Assembly (NCBI GenBank): GCA_964418645.1
Contig: CAYQME010000003.1
Coordinates: 32,319-96,318 of the forward strand
Direction of reading: 5' to 3'
DNA: 64,000 nucleotides
Source of the DNA: JAADHG01 sp964418645
GTDB lineage: Bacteria > Bacteroidota > Bacteroidia > Flavobacteriales > Flavobacteriaceae
In this document: positions 35,768 to 44,619 of the stretch, piece after piece
How the letters are laid out: every line of letters starts with the position of its first letter
How positions within the stretch are numbered: the stretch's first letter is position 1
The notes under the pieces: model-generated
Database searches by the model: none
Seen by the model: only the letters and a program-made list of their open reading frames with translations
What the model was told of the DNA's origin: nothing
Translations under genes and position numbers: made by a program

Positions 35768-35808
35768 GAACTGAATTAACTTAATAAAGCTTTTTTTTAG
35801 CTCAGTTC
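35768..35808. terminator. Possible terminator-like hairpin between glyA and the pseudogene
   Basis: GAACTGA (35768-35774) and TCAGTTC (35802-35808) are inverted copies, enclosing AAAGCT, a T run and AGCT. It lies between convergent genes. The loop is long, so confidence is low. The rest of 35661-35820 shows nothing. Confidence 0.35.
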
Positions 35809-35819
35809 TTTGTTGTTTT

Positions 35820-36308
35820 TTATCTAAACAATCTATAAACAGATGAATTTTTATCAATTCTACTCATTTTATCAACAAATAATTTAGTTAATTTTTCTTT
35901 ATATGGATGTTCAGTATTGAAGCAATCCTCTTCATTCGAATCAAAAACCATGAGGCAAGCAAAATAGTCAGAAGTAGTTTCAGTTCCATCAGCGATAACT
36001 GTAAAAGTCTTATCATCTCCATCTATCAGTTTGACATTCTTCCAAATAATTCTATTAATATTTTGTTGGTGTTTCCCTCCAATTTTTTTATTCCATTTTC
36101 CTTAGTTCTGATACATTAATTTCATCCCATCAAATGCTGATTGAATTTTGTAAAATCGAAGCTCATTTATATAAATCGTATCATTTTCAAGTTCAAGAAG
36201 TGTATTTACAATTTTGAATTCAGAATACTTTTGTTTTTGAGTGATGTTTTTGGATGACGAGCAACTCAAAAAAATAAAAACTAATAATATCCAAATGCAA
36301 TTTTTCAT
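35820..36308 (-). pseudogene. Lipoprotein gene interrupted by one in-frame stop
   Basis: The first part (36308-36102) codes for 68 residues with a lipoprotein signal (IWILLVFIFLSC, Cys at 16) and ends ...GMKLMYQN followed by TAA at 36104-36102. The same frame then stays open for a further 93 codons (GKWNKKIGGKHQQ... to ...SSVYRLFR) and stops at 35822-35820, with ordinary amino-acid composition. So one nonsense codon, not a frameshift, splits what was a lipoprotein of about 162 residues. No family is recognised. A sequencing error at one base is the alternative. Confidence 0.75.
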
Positions 36309-36358
36309 AATTACTTACAACTATTTAAATAAGTATTGTATTTACTTCTCTTGTATTT

Positions 36359-37939
36359 TCAATCCTCAAACACAATACTTTCATACGCACCTAAGTCTGG
36401 AGTTGCGCCTCGTGGTGTGTTTAGAATATCTGATGTTAAGTTGCCAAAGATAACCCCAACATTATCAGCAGAGGAGCCATTAGGTATTTGTAACTTATTA
36501 TTTTGTGGATCTAAAAATTCTGGATCCAGATTAAAGACAATGTTTTCATAAAGTGCAATATTACCAAAATCGTATTGGTCTCCATTAAAATTACTATTTG
36601 GGTCATCAAATTTGATAAGGCAACTAGTAAAGTTAAAATTAAAAGTGTCACTAATATCTTTATCTAACAGGAGTTCGGGATTATCGTTACCATAAATAAT
36701 ACAATTAGTAAAATTGGCTTCATCAAGAGGATTTGTAGACGTTGTATTATCGGTATCAACAAGGAAGTTATTTAAAAGTACTGAAGGAAACTGTCTGAAA
36801 CTATTATTCCAATAGTTAGCAAAAGTGGAATGCACAAAATTATAGCGACCACCATAAGTGCCTGCAAACGAAGATTGCCCACTATTATTTATAACTATAT
36901 TCTCACCATTAATAGAGGTGCCTCTTCCTAATATTCCAAAATTACTAGAGTTATAAATTTGAGAATTGGTAACAATAAGTTTTGAAGCATCATTTTGATT
37001 GCCATCACTTAAAATGCCAACGGTTCCATTTTTAATTGTGGCGTGGTTAATACTATTATTTGTACTGCCATTAAATAACCAAATGGTTTGCCATTGTCCG
37101 GGAATGTGTGCAAAATTAGGTTCTAATCTATCGCCTTCAAAAATTACTTCACCTTCTAAAAGGTCAGGGTTAATACTTGGTAAGCCATTAACATTTAAAG
37201 AGCCTCCACTAGTAACTAATAGACCGGAATTGGCATGAAAATGTACTCGTGCGCCTGCATCAATAGTTAAGGTTTTAGTATCGTTTACAGCTGCATAACC
37301 ATAAATTATATAGGGTTTCTCATTGGTGAATGTAAGCTCAGCATCGGTTAAAAATCGCCCTTGTAATGTAGTTTCATCATCAACGCCATCGCCATCAATA
37401 TCAAAAGTTAATGTCTCAATTATGGTTTCTCCAGTAGTTCCATCCATAAAACGTTGCGGAAAAATAAAAACAGCATCTTTTACAAGCGTGACTAATTCTA
37501 CTTTTTGAAGATTTTCTCCAGCATCAAATTCTATTGCATCGGTATATAAAAATTGAGTTTTCGATGATGCTAAAGCTTGAATGTCTATAGTAGTTTCAAT
37601 AAATATGAACATGCTGTCTTTAGCAAGAATCTCAATATTTTCAAATTCTTTACCTACATGAGAGCCACTACCGGAAATTCCATCTACATTTAAGCGATAC
37701 ATCGAGTTTTGCCCTTGACTTAGTCGTAAGGTGGGAATTACTATATCTGTATTACTTTTATTGTAAACCTTTAAATTATATGTGCTAGAACCAATATTTG
37801 TAAAAACGGTATCGAGATAAACAGTATCTTTTGAAAATTGAAGACTTCCTGTACTAGGGCTAAATTCAAAATCTCTCCGACACGAACTCCAAATAACTAA
37901 TAATCCAAGGCATAAAAAAAAATATAAGTAGCGTTTCAT
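36359..37939 (-). CDS. Lipoprotein with probable parallel beta-helix
   Basis: A 526-residue lipoprotein with lipobox VIWSSC (Cys at about 20). The N-terminal third is beta-sandwich-like (TGSLQFSKDTVYLDTVFTNIGSSTYNLKVYN), resembling an ASPM/Hydin-like fold. The middle has rungs such as INHATIKNGTVGILSDG, LIVTNSQIYNSSNFGI and NFTNCIIYGNDNPEL, the periodic Asn/Thr/Ile pattern of right-handed beta-helix proteins. It ends with TPDLGAYES, a motif common at the end of such proteins in Bacteroidota. It probably sits on the cell surface; the ligand is unknown. Confidence 0.75.
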   Translation of the reverse strand: MKRYLYFFLCLGLLVIWSSCRRDFEFSPSTGSLQFSKDTVYLDTVFTNIGSSTYNLKVYNKSNTDIVIPTLRLSQGQNSMYRLNVDGISGSGSHVGKEFENIEILAKDSMFIFIETTIDIQALASSKTQFLYTDAIEFDAGENLQKVELVTLVKDAVFIFPQRFMDGTTGETIIETLTFDIDGDGVDDETTLQGRFLTDAELTFTNEKPYIIYGYAAVNDTKTLTIDAGARVHFHANSGLLVTSGGSLNVNGLPSINPDLLEGEVIFEGDRLEPNFAHIPGQWQTIWLFNGSTNNSINHATIKNGTVGILSDGNQNDASKLIVTNSQIYNSSNFGILGRGTSINGENIVINNSGQSSFAGTYGGRYNFVHSTFANYWNNSFRQFPSVLLNNFLVDTDNTTSTNPLDEANFTNCIIYGNDNPELLLDKDISDTFNFNFTSCLIKFDDPNSNFNGDQYDFGNIALYENIVFNLDPEFLDPQNNKLQIPNGSSADNVGVIFGNLTSDILNTPRGATPDLGAYESIVFED

Positions 37940-38036
37940 GTAGTAAAGATAAATTTTATTTCAATTTTGAGAACAAATAATTTGATATCTATTAGGGTTA
38001 TAAATATAACTTTTAATTTGAAGGAAAAGTATTAAT

Positions 38037-38426
38037 TTAATCAAATAATGACGCAATTTCTGGGGTAATTCTTGTAGGGCGTGAATTTTTAGAATTCACT
38101 AAACACCAAATGGTTTCAGATTTTACAATAAGTTTATCTGTTTTGGCATGATACATTTCAACAACCCTTGTGCTTTTAGCGCCTTCTGTTTTTCTTATGT
38201 AGGTTTTAAGTTTAATTATATCGTCTAGTAATGCAGAAGATTTATATTCAATAGAATGACTTATAACCACCCAAAAGAAATTTTCACTAATGTCTTTGGT
38301 AGTATTTTGTTTCCAATGCGCTTTAGCTATAGCATTTGCCCATTGAATATACCTCACATTATTAACGTGATTTAGTTCATCTAAATCTTCAGTAGATACA
38401 GTTATTAGTTTTTCGAAGATTTGCAT
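38037..38426 (-). CDS. Hot-dog-fold acyl-CoA thioesterase
   Basis: A 129-residue protein of the 4HBT/YbgC-type thioesterase family, which hydrolyses acyl-CoA thioesters. VSTEDLDELNHVNNVRYIQWANAI carries the Asp-containing active-site loop and the adjacent hot-dog helix; FFWVVISHSIEYKSSALLDDIIKLKTYI is the second strand pair. The preferred acyl chain is unknown. It lies 18 bases downstream of the glutaminyl cyclase gene and is likely co-transcribed. Confidence 0.85.
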   Translation of the reverse strand: MQIFEKLITVSTEDLDELNHVNNVRYIQWANAIAKAHWKQNTTKDISENFFWVVISHSIEYKSSALLDDIIKLKTYIRKTEGAKSTRVVEMYHAKTDKLIVKSETIWCLVNSKNSRPTRITPEIASLFD

Positions 38427-38444
38427 AATGCTTTTTACTAAGGC

Positions 38445-39479
38445 TTATTTTTCAAAAATCTCAACTTCAAAAAGCTTATCCCAATGTTTGCCAGTAACAA
38501 ATATAGTCTTAGTGTCTGGGTTATAAGCGATACCATTTAGCACATCTAAAGCAGGATGCTGTTTAACTTTATTTTTTAAAGAAGAAAAATCGATAACGCC
38601 TTCTATAGCTCCATTATTTGGATTAATGATGGCAACACCATTTTTTTGATAACGATTGGCATAAATTTTTCCATGAATCCATTCTAGCTCATTCATGTTG
38701 CTAATCTTGCCATGATTTGTATAGGCTTGGATATAACTTTTCTCAATAAGTGTTTTAGGATCAAGGGTCCATATTTTTTCGGTGCCATCACTTTTATAAA
38801 TTACCTTACCATCGTTGCAAAGTCCCCAACCTTCTTTACTTTTTCCATATTTAAAGCTACTCTTTTTTTCTAAGGTTTCAGGATTATAAACAAAACCAGT
38901 ACCACTTTGCCACGTAAGTTGATAAAGGTTGTTATTTAAAATGGTAAGTCCTTCACCAAAATAAGCTTTATCTAAATCAATATTTTTTAAAACTTTCCCT
39001 GTTTTATAATCTACTTTTCTAAGTTTAGATTTTTCACGTTGTCCAGTACTTTCGTAAAGAATTCCTTTATAAAATTCTAACCCTTGTGTATAAGAAGTAA
39101 TATCATGAGGATATTCGTTTATAATTTTAAAATTGTAAATCTTTGGGGATTCACTGTTTAAAATAATTAGGTTTAACGTTGTGTTTTGAGATTGTCCATT
39201 AAAATAAATGGTTGCTATTACAGTTTGCTTACCTAATTTAGAATTTTTTAAGTCAAAATTTTCTGAAGCTTTTTTTCCATTTAATATATATGTTACAGAA
39301 TCTATACTGTGGTTTTTAGGATTGTTAATAGACAGTGTTAACGTTTCGCTATTTGAAATAGTATTCTTTTTAGCATTCGAGTGTATAGAAAAATCACTCT
39401 TTTTCTTTTCAGAATTACTTCCGCAAGAACCTGTAATTGACGTTAAAATTATGAGTGTGAAAAGTTTAATAAGTTGCAT
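38445..39479 (-). CDS. Glutaminyl-peptide cyclotransferase, lipoprotein
   Basis: A protein of about 344 residues that converts N-terminal glutamine to pyroglutamate, of the plant-type (beta-propeller) glutaminyl cyclase family. The start is ATG 39479, giving MQLIKLFTLIILTSITGSC with the lipobox Cys at 19; an in-frame start at 39503 would add eight unneeded residues. An N-terminal Ig-like part (about 30-110) precedes the propeller, which shows PHDITSYTQGLEFYKGILYESTGQREKS and NELEWIHGKIYANRY. It presumably acts on exported proteins whose signal cleavage leaves Gln, as in many T9SS and Sec substrates here. Confidence 0.9.
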   Translation of the reverse strand: MQLIKLFTLIILTSITGSCGSNSEKKKSDFSIHSNAKKNTISNSETLTLSINNPKNHSIDSVTYILNGKKASENFDLKNSKLGKQTVIATIYFNGQSQNTTLNLIILNSESPKIYNFKIINEYPHDITSYTQGLEFYKGILYESTGQREKSKLRKVDYKTGKVLKNIDLDKAYFGEGLTILNNNLYQLTWQSGTGFVYNPETLEKKSSFKYGKSKEGWGLCNDGKVIYKSDGTEKIWTLDPKTLIEKSYIQAYTNHGKISNMNELEWIHGKIYANRYQKNGVAIINPNNGAIEGVIDFSSLKNKVKQHPALDVLNGIAYNPDTKTIFVTGKHWDKLFEVEIFEK

Positions 39480-39534
39480 AGCAGCTATAGTATTTTTGGG
39501 CAAGTTATTTATTTAAATTCAGTTAAAAAAATCA

Positions 39535-39564
39535 TTGTGAAAATATTAAAAGATTGTATCTTTG
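39535..39564 (+). promoter_or_regulatory. Promoter of the SRP RNA
   Basis: A -33 TTG at 39535-39537 and a -7 box TATCTTTG at 39557-39564 are separated by 19 bases, the Bacteroidota consensus. The expected start of transcription, about 39570, is exactly the 5' end of the SRP RNA stem. Confidence 0.85.
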
Positions 39565-39569
39565 CAGTT

Positions 39570-39670
39570 GGCAAGTCCTACACAACCAGCTCCTGTTGAA
39601 TCCTCCAGGGCGGGAACGCAGCAAAGGTAAATGGTCGTAGCGGTGTGATGTAGGTAGCTTGCCTTTTTTT
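39570..39670 (+). ncRNA. ffs: Small bacterial signal recognition particle RNA
   Basis: The 4.5S-type SRP RNA, which with Ffh targets membrane proteins. GGCAAG (39570-39575) pairs with CTTGCC (39658-39663), closing a long hairpin. The apical part contains the conserved Ffh-binding motif with the GGAA-type tetraloop (GGCGGGAACGCAGCAAAGG region, 39609-39627). A T run at 39664-39670 terminates it. The RNA is about 95 bases long, the usual size. Confidence 0.93.
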
Positions 39671-39689
39671 GTGCAATAAATTTAAGTCA

Positions 39690-39752
39690 TGAGACCCATT
39701 GGGAATCAAGATTATTTAGTTTATTGTATTCCCAGGAAAGTGGGAATCTCAT
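39690..39752. repeat. Degenerate interspersed repeat with ATGAGA...TCTCAT ends
   Basis: The left end ATGAGACCCATTGGGAAT (39689-39706) and the right end (39727-39752, containing TGGGAATCTCAT) are imperfect inverted copies. Inside the right end ATTCCCA and TGGGAAT form a 7-bp stem. It lies between the SRP RNA and the SDR gene and is reminiscent of flavobacterial dispersed repeats. Confidence 0.55.
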
Positions 39753-39795
39753 AATTAATATTGTATTTTTGGTTACAAATATTTCTAATTAACAT

Positions 39796-40599
39796 ATGTC
39801 TAAAGTTGTATTGATTACTGGCGGATCTTCTGGAATTGGAAAATCTATTGGAGAGTTTCTTATTAAAAAAGGATTTAAAGTGTATGGCACAAGTAGAAAC
39901 CCACAATTTTTTTCTGAAAGTAAGTTTCCAATTATTGCCTTAGATGTTACTAAAAGTGATACTATTTCTAAATGTATACAATCTGTTATAGATGCTGAAG
40001 TAAGAATTGATGTTGTGATTAATAATGCTGGAGTAGGTATTACAGGGCCTATCGAAGAAATTTCTGAAGATGAAATAAAAAGCAATTTCGACACTAATTT
40101 TTTTGGACCTATAAATGTAATTAAAGCTGTTTTACCACATATGCGGCAGCAAAATTCTGGTTTAATAATTAATGTAACGTCAATTGCAGGTTATATGGGC
40201 TTGCCATATAGAGGAATTTATAGTGCTAGTAAAGGCGCACTAGAGCTTATTACTGAAGCTTTTAGGATGGAAATCAAAGATTTTAATATACAAATGACCA
40301 ATCTGGCTCCTGGCGATTTTGCAACAAATATAGCAGCAGGACGTTATCATGCTCCAATTTCCAATAATTCTCCTTATAGCAAGCCTTATCAAAATACCTT
40401 GAAGCTTATGGATGACCATGTTGATAAAGGGAGTAATCCTAATTTAATGGCTAAAGTAGTTTATAAAATTATGAACACAAAGAATCCTAAAATTCATTAT
40501 AAAGCAGGAACATTTATACAAAAATTCTCTATAGTTTTAAAGCGTATACTTCCAGATAAAGTTTATGAAAAGCTATTGCTTTATCATTACAAGTTATAA
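39796..40599 (+). CDS. Short-chain dehydrogenase/reductase
   Basis: A 267-residue classical SDR. VLITGGSSGIGKSIGEFL is the NAD(P)-binding TGxxxGxG motif, NNAGVG the next, and INVTSIAGYMGLPYRGIYSASKGALE holds the catalytic Ser, Tyr and Lys (YSASK). The substrate is unknown. The C-terminal 40 residues are basic and hydrophobic (FIQKFSIVLKRILPDKVYEKLL), which suggests peripheral membrane association. The gene stands alone after the repeat. Confidence 0.88.
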   Translation: MSKVVLITGGSSGIGKSIGEFLIKKGFKVYGTSRNPQFFSESKFPIIALDVTKSDTISKCIQSVIDAEVRIDVVINNAGVGITGPIEEISEDEIKSNFDTNFFGPINVIKAVLPHMRQQNSGLIINVTSIAGYMGLPYRGIYSASKGALELITEAFRMEIKDFNIQMTNLAPGDFATNIAAGRYHAPISNNSPYSKPYQNTLKLMDDHVDKGSNPNLMAKVVYKIMNTKNPKIHYKAGTFIQKFSIVLKRILPDKVYEKLLLYHYKL

Positions 40600-40630
40600 A
40601 TAATATTTCTTCAAAAATAAGTTGAAAAGA

Positions 40631-40649
40631 TTCTGAATCGAGTTCAGAA
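40631..40649. promoter_or_regulatory. 7-bp palindrome upstream of tal
   Basis: TTCTGAA and TTCAGAA flank TCGAG, 53 bases before the tal ATG and just upstream of a weak -7-like TAAATTCG at 40657-40664. A repressor or activator site is possible. Confidence 0.4.
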
Positions 40650-40701
40650 TAAATTGTAAATTCGCAACAAATTAAAACACAACTAAAAACAAACAAGACC
40701 A

Positions 40702-41355
40702 ATGAAGTTTTTTATTGATACTGCAAATTTAGACCAAATTAGAGAGGCTCAAGATCTTGGAGTACTTGATGGTGTAACAACAAACCCATCATTAATGGCT
40801 AAAGAAGGCATTACAGGACACGATAATATTTTAAAGCACTATGTAAATATTTGTAATATTGTAGATGGCGATGTGAGTGCTGAGGTAATCTCTACCGATT
40901 TTGAAGGTATGGTTAGAGAAGGCGAGGCTTTAGCAGAATTACATGATCAAATTGTCGTTAAATTACCAATGATAAAAGATGGTATAAAAGCTGCAAAATA
41001 TTTTAGCGATAAAGGGATAAAAACTAATGTGACTTTGGTGTTTTCTGCAGGTCAAGCACTTCTTGCAGCCAAAGCAGGAGCAACCTATGTATCTCCGTTT
41101 ATAGGTCGTTTAGATGACATCTCAACAGATGGTGTAAATCTTATTGCTGAAATTAGACATATTTATGATAACTATGGTTTTGATACACAAATTTTAGCAG
41201 CTTCTGTACGTCATACAATGCATATTGTTGATTGTGCTAAAGTTGGAGCAGATGTTATGACTGGTCCTTTAAGTTCTATTGAAGGATTATTAAGGCACCC
41301 ACTTACAGATAATGGACTTGCAAAATTTTTAGAAGATTATAATAAAGGAAACTAA
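40702..41355 (+). CDS. tal: Transaldolase (short, TalC/FSA type)
   Basis: A 217-residue class I aldolase of the short transaldolase group, exchanging dihydroxyacetone units in the pentose phosphate pathway; some members are fructose-6-phosphate aldolases. [29 protein letters not shown], the Schiff-base Lys in [35 protein letters not shown] and AASVRHT are all present. Phe in TLVFSAGQ, rather than Tyr-Gln differences, does not settle which activity applies. Convergent with the next gene across a terminator. Confidence 0.93.
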   Translation: MKFFIDTANLDQIREAQDLGVLDGVTTNPSLMAKEGITGHDNILKHYVNICNIVDGDVSAEVISTDFEGMVREGEALAELHDQIVVKLPMIKDGIKAAKYFSDKGIKTNVTLVFSAGQALLAAKAGATYVSPFIGRLDDISTDGVNLIAEIRHIYDNYGFDTQILAASVRHTMHIVDCAKVGADVMTGPLSSIEGLLRHPLTDNGLAKFLEDYNKGN

Positions 41356-41377
41356 CAGTTCTTTTAAATATATAAGG

Positions 41378-41406
41378 AAAGGTTGCATTAATTATGTGAC
41401 CTTTTT
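41378..41406. terminator. Terminator between tal and the thioredoxin-like gene
   Basis: AAAGGT at 41378-41383 pairs with ACCTTT at 41399-41404, followed by T residues. It lies between convergent genes and overlaps the stop codon of the minus-strand gene at 41405. Confidence 0.7.
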
Positions 41407-42814
41407 ATTTTAAGCCTTGCAATAAAGCATTAAAATCCATATCAAACATATTGGCATTTGATGAAATAATAGTATTGTTTCTATCAACAACAATAACCTT
41501 GTTAATATATTGAATTGCTAATAGCTTTTTGGCCACTTGTGGGTTTCTAAATCGATACTCCTGAATTAAACTACAATTGTTTTGTTTTAAGAGACGTTTC
41601 CAAACAGAAGTATTATTTGCATCAACGTTTATAGAAATAAAATTGATATAGGGATGTGTTTTCTGTAATTCTGTAACCTTGGTATGGCTTCTCTTAAAAT
41701 AATATTTATTTGCATTAGACCAAAAATAGAGTATTGTTGGTTTGGTAATAATATTATGAAGTGTGTTTACTTTGTTTTTATAATTAAGCACATCAATATC
41801 TGGTAACAGATTTCCAGGTTTTAATCTTTTTAATGTGTTAAACAAGCTTGTAATATACTCTGAGTTAGCTTTATTTGTGTTTTTATCTATGTATGAATTG
41901 TACATCGCTTTGGAATCTTCAAAAGATGCAGAATTAGATAAAAAATTTCGAGTTGAATATTTTAAAATAATATTTTTAATGATGTCACTATGTACTAAAT
42001 CATCAACAAGTTCTAGCTTGTTTAAATTGTAATCTATATTTGATCTAATTAAAAAAGAACTTCCAGATTCAGCAAAGTATTTCTCTGAAGCCAGATTATT
42101 AAGGTTATTAAATAAAAGGACGTAATAAGGATAATATTCAATCAAATCCTCGTCATTGTAGTCAATATTCTTTCTGAAATCGTAATATCCTTGTGGTAAT
42201 GAGTCTAGATTTATTGGGTTATTTGACCCAAAATGACTAAGAGGGTATCTTTCTTTATTAGTATAATGGCTATAGTCTATACCTACAGTAATTAGTTTTT
42301 TTAATAATTCTGAAGTTGGATACTTTTCGGTAAACGTATTAAATGCATTATACTTTTTAGCTTTTATAGAATCTAACTTTTTTAAGAATGCTATTGGGTT
42401 TAATTTTGAGAATTCGTAAATATTGCGTTCTTCTTTCTCTTGTGAGAGAAACATATTTATTAAGTAATTATTTTTTTTAGAACCATTCCCAGAAAACACA
42501 AGAGATTCATCAAAATCAAAGGTGTTTAACCTTATCATGATACTATCTGTAGGTTCAATAATTACTACTTGGTATTCTCCACCATGATAAAAACGATGTA
42601 GTCCTGGGCTTAAGTTCTCAATTTTATAGGAAAAACGATTGTCCTCACCCAAATATAATGTGTCAATAAATGCCATATCATTATAGAGTAATACATAATC
42701 ATTATTAGGATTAATTATTTCTCCACCTAAATAAGCTTGACCACAACTATTTTCGTCGGTTTTGCAACTAAAAAATGTTGTAAGTAATAATATAAATACT
42801 ACTAATTGCTTCAT
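41405..42814 (-). CDS. TlpA-like lipoprotein lacking the CxxC motif
   Basis: A protein of about 469 residues with a lipoprotein signal (FILLLTTFFSC, Cys at about 17). The N-terminal DUF4369-like part (about 25-110, AYLGGEIINPNNDYVLLYND) and a long helical middle precede a C-terminal thioredoxin fold (about 330-469): LPDIDVLNYKNKVNTL, then PTILYFWSNANKYYFKR where a TlpA protein would have FWATWCxxC, and a cis-Pro-region equivalent. Both cysteines are missing, so it cannot be a disulfide reductase. I chose ATG 42814; an upstream in-frame start at 42835 is less likely. Confidence 0.78.
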   Translation of the reverse strand: MKQLVVFILLLTTFFSCKTDENSCGQAYLGGEIINPNNDYVLLYNDMAFIDTLYLGEDNRFSYKIENLSPGLHRFYHGGEYQVVIIEPTDSIMIRLNTFDFDESLVFSGNGSKKNNYLINMFLSQEKEERNIYEFSKLNPIAFLKKLDSIKAKKYNAFNTFTEKYPTSELLKKLITVGIDYSHYTNKERYPLSHFGSNNPINLDSLPQGYYDFRKNIDYNDEDLIEYYPYYVLLFNNLNNLASEKYFAESGSSFLIRSNIDYNLNKLELVDDLVHSDIIKNIILKYSTRNFLSNSASFEDSKAMYNSYIDKNTNKANSEYITSLFNTLKRLKPGNLLPDIDVLNYKNKVNTLHNIITKPTILYFWSNANKYYFKRSHTKVTELQKTHPYINFISINVDANNTSVWKRLLKQNNCSLIQEYRFRNPQVAKKLLAIQYINKVIVVDRNNTIISSNANMFDMDFNALLQGLK

Positions 42815-42929
42815 AGTTTCTGTAACAGAATCCAAATTTGGGGATTTGTTAATTCAATTACAAAAGTATGTGTTGCATACTAAAAGAGTTGTTAAGGCGT
42901 TGTTAAATGTTATTATGAATAGTATTTAA

Positions 42930-42960
42930 TTGCTTGAATGGATTGATTTTGCTACTTTTG
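42930..42960 (+). promoter_or_regulatory. Promoter of the ABC-F gene
   Basis: A -33 TTG at 42930-42932 and a -7 box TACTTTTG at 42953-42960 are separated by 20 bases, with the ATG 22 bases further on. Confidence 0.65.
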
Positions 42961-42982
42961 CGCGAATTTTAAAAGCAAATTA

Positions 42983-44608
42983 ATGTTATCAGTTTCTAAT
43001 TTATCAGTACAATTTGGTAAACGTGTTCTTTTTGATGAAGTAAACACAACGTTTCACAATGGTAATTGCTACGGCATTATTGGCGCCAATGGTTCAGGTA
43101 AATCTACATTTTTAAAGATACTCGCTGGAAAACAAGACCCTACATCTGGTCATGTACATTTAGAAACAGGTAAACGTATGTCTGTACTAGAACAAGATCA
43201 TAGCTTGTATGACGAACATCCAGTTTTAGAAACGGTTATACGTGGTAACAATCCTTTGTTTAAAATTAAATCAGAAATTGATGCTTTATATGCTGATTAT
43301 ACAGACGAAAACGCTGAAAAAATTGGAGAATTACAAGTACAATTTGAAGAAATGAATGGCTGGAATGCCGACAGTGATGCTGCTGCAATGTTATCTAACT
43401 TAGGGATAAAAGAAGAATTGCATTATACATTAATGAAAGATTTGGATGGTAAGCAAAAAGTGAGAGTGTTATTAGCACAAGCACTTTTCGGGAATCCAGA
43501 TGTACTTATTATGGATGAGCCAACTAACGACTTGGATTATGAAACTATTTCTTGGTTGGAGAATTTCTTAGCAAATTATGAAAATTGTGTTATTGTAGTA
43601 TCTCACGATAGGCACTTTCTAGATGCTGTGTGTACACATATTTCTGATATTGATTTTAGCAAAATCAATCATTATTCTGGAAATTATTCGTTTTGGTATG
43701 AGTCTTCACAATTAGCAGCACGTCAACGCGCTCAGCAAAATAAAAAAGCTGAAGACAAGAAAAAAGAGTTAGAAGAATTTATCAGACGTTTTTCAGCTAA
43801 TGTAGCAAAATCAAAACAAGCAACTAGTAGAAAGAAAATGATAGAGAAGCTTAATATTTCAGATATTAAACCATCAAGTCGTCGTTATCCTGCCATAATT
43901 TTTGAACGTGAGAGAGAAGCTGGAGATCAAATATTAAATATTGAAGGTTTATCAGCATCCATAGATGGAGAAACACTTTTTAGTAATATAGATATAAACC
44001 TTAATAAAGGAGATAAAGTAGTTTTGTATTCTAGAGATTCAAGAGCAACAACTGCATTTTATCAAATCATTTCGGGCAACGAAAAAGCAGATTTTGGAAA
44101 ATTTGCTTGGGGAATTACAACTACACAGTCGTATTTACCATTGGACAATAGTAGCTTTTTTGATAATAAATTGACTTTGGTTGATTGGTTACGTCAATGG
44201 GCAACTACAGAAGAAGAACGCGAAGAAGTTTATGTTCGTGGCTTTTTAGGGAAAATGATTTTTAGTGGCGAAGAAGCCTTAAAAACAGCTAATGTATTAT
44301 CTGGAGGAGAAAAAGTACGCTGTATGTTATCTCGTATGATGATGATTCGTGCTAATGTGCTTAAGCTTGATGAACCTACAAACCATTTGGATTTAGAAAG
44401 TATTACAGCTTTTAACAACTCACTTAAAAACTTTAAGGGTACAGTATTGTTTTCTACACATGATCATGAATTTGCACAAACAGTTGCTACTCGTGTAATT
44501 GAGCTTACACCAAATGGAGTTATAGATCGTTATTCAACCTTTGATGAGTATATGCAAAACCCTAAGATTAAAGAGTTCCGCGAAAAGATGTATGCAGTAA
44601 CTGTATAA
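42983..44608 (+). CDS. ABC-F family ribosome-associated ATPase (YbiT-like)
   Basis: A 541-residue soluble protein with two ABC domains and no membrane part, as in translation-related ABC-F proteins. Domain 1 has a good Walker A (GANGSGKST at about 36) and Walker B (LIMDEPTNDLD), but the signature reads LDGKQKVRVLL rather than LSGGQ. A basic linker (about 245-300) follows. Domain 2 has a normal signature (LSGGEKVRCML) and Walker B (LKLDEPTNHLD), but its Walker A is replaced by YSRDSRATTAF. So only composite site combinations keep all motifs. Antibiotic resistance cannot be inferred. It has its own promoter. Confidence 0.9.
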   Translation: MLSVSNLSVQFGKRVLFDEVNTTFHNGNCYGIIGANGSGKSTFLKILAGKQDPTSGHVHLETGKRMSVLEQDHSLYDEHPVLETVIRGNNPLFKIKSEIDALYADYTDENAEKIGELQVQFEEMNGWNADSDAAAMLSNLGIKEELHYTLMKDLDGKQKVRVLLAQALFGNPDVLIMDEPTNDLDYETISWLENFLANYENCVIVVSHDRHFLDAVCTHISDIDFSKINHYSGNYSFWYESSQLAARQRAQQNKKAEDKKKELEEFIRRFSANVAKSKQATSRKKMIEKLNISDIKPSSRRYPAIIFEREREAGDQILNIEGLSASIDGETLFSNIDINLNKGDKVVLYSRDSRATTAFYQIISGNEKADFGKFAWGITTTQSYLPLDNSSFFDNKLTLVDWLRQWATTEEEREEVYVRGFLGKMIFSGEEALKTANVLSGGEKVRCMLSRMMMIRANVLKLDEPTNHLDLESITAFNNSLKNFKGTVLFSTHDHEFAQTVATRVIELTPNGVIDRYSTFDEYMQNPKIKEFREKMYAVTV

Positions 44609-44619
44609 TACAAAAATAG

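Noticed and set aside
35907..36119. Plus-strand open frame of 70 codons near the pseudogene
   Set aside because: It is antisense to the continuing frame of the broken lipoprotein, which has the better composition and an upstream lipobox.
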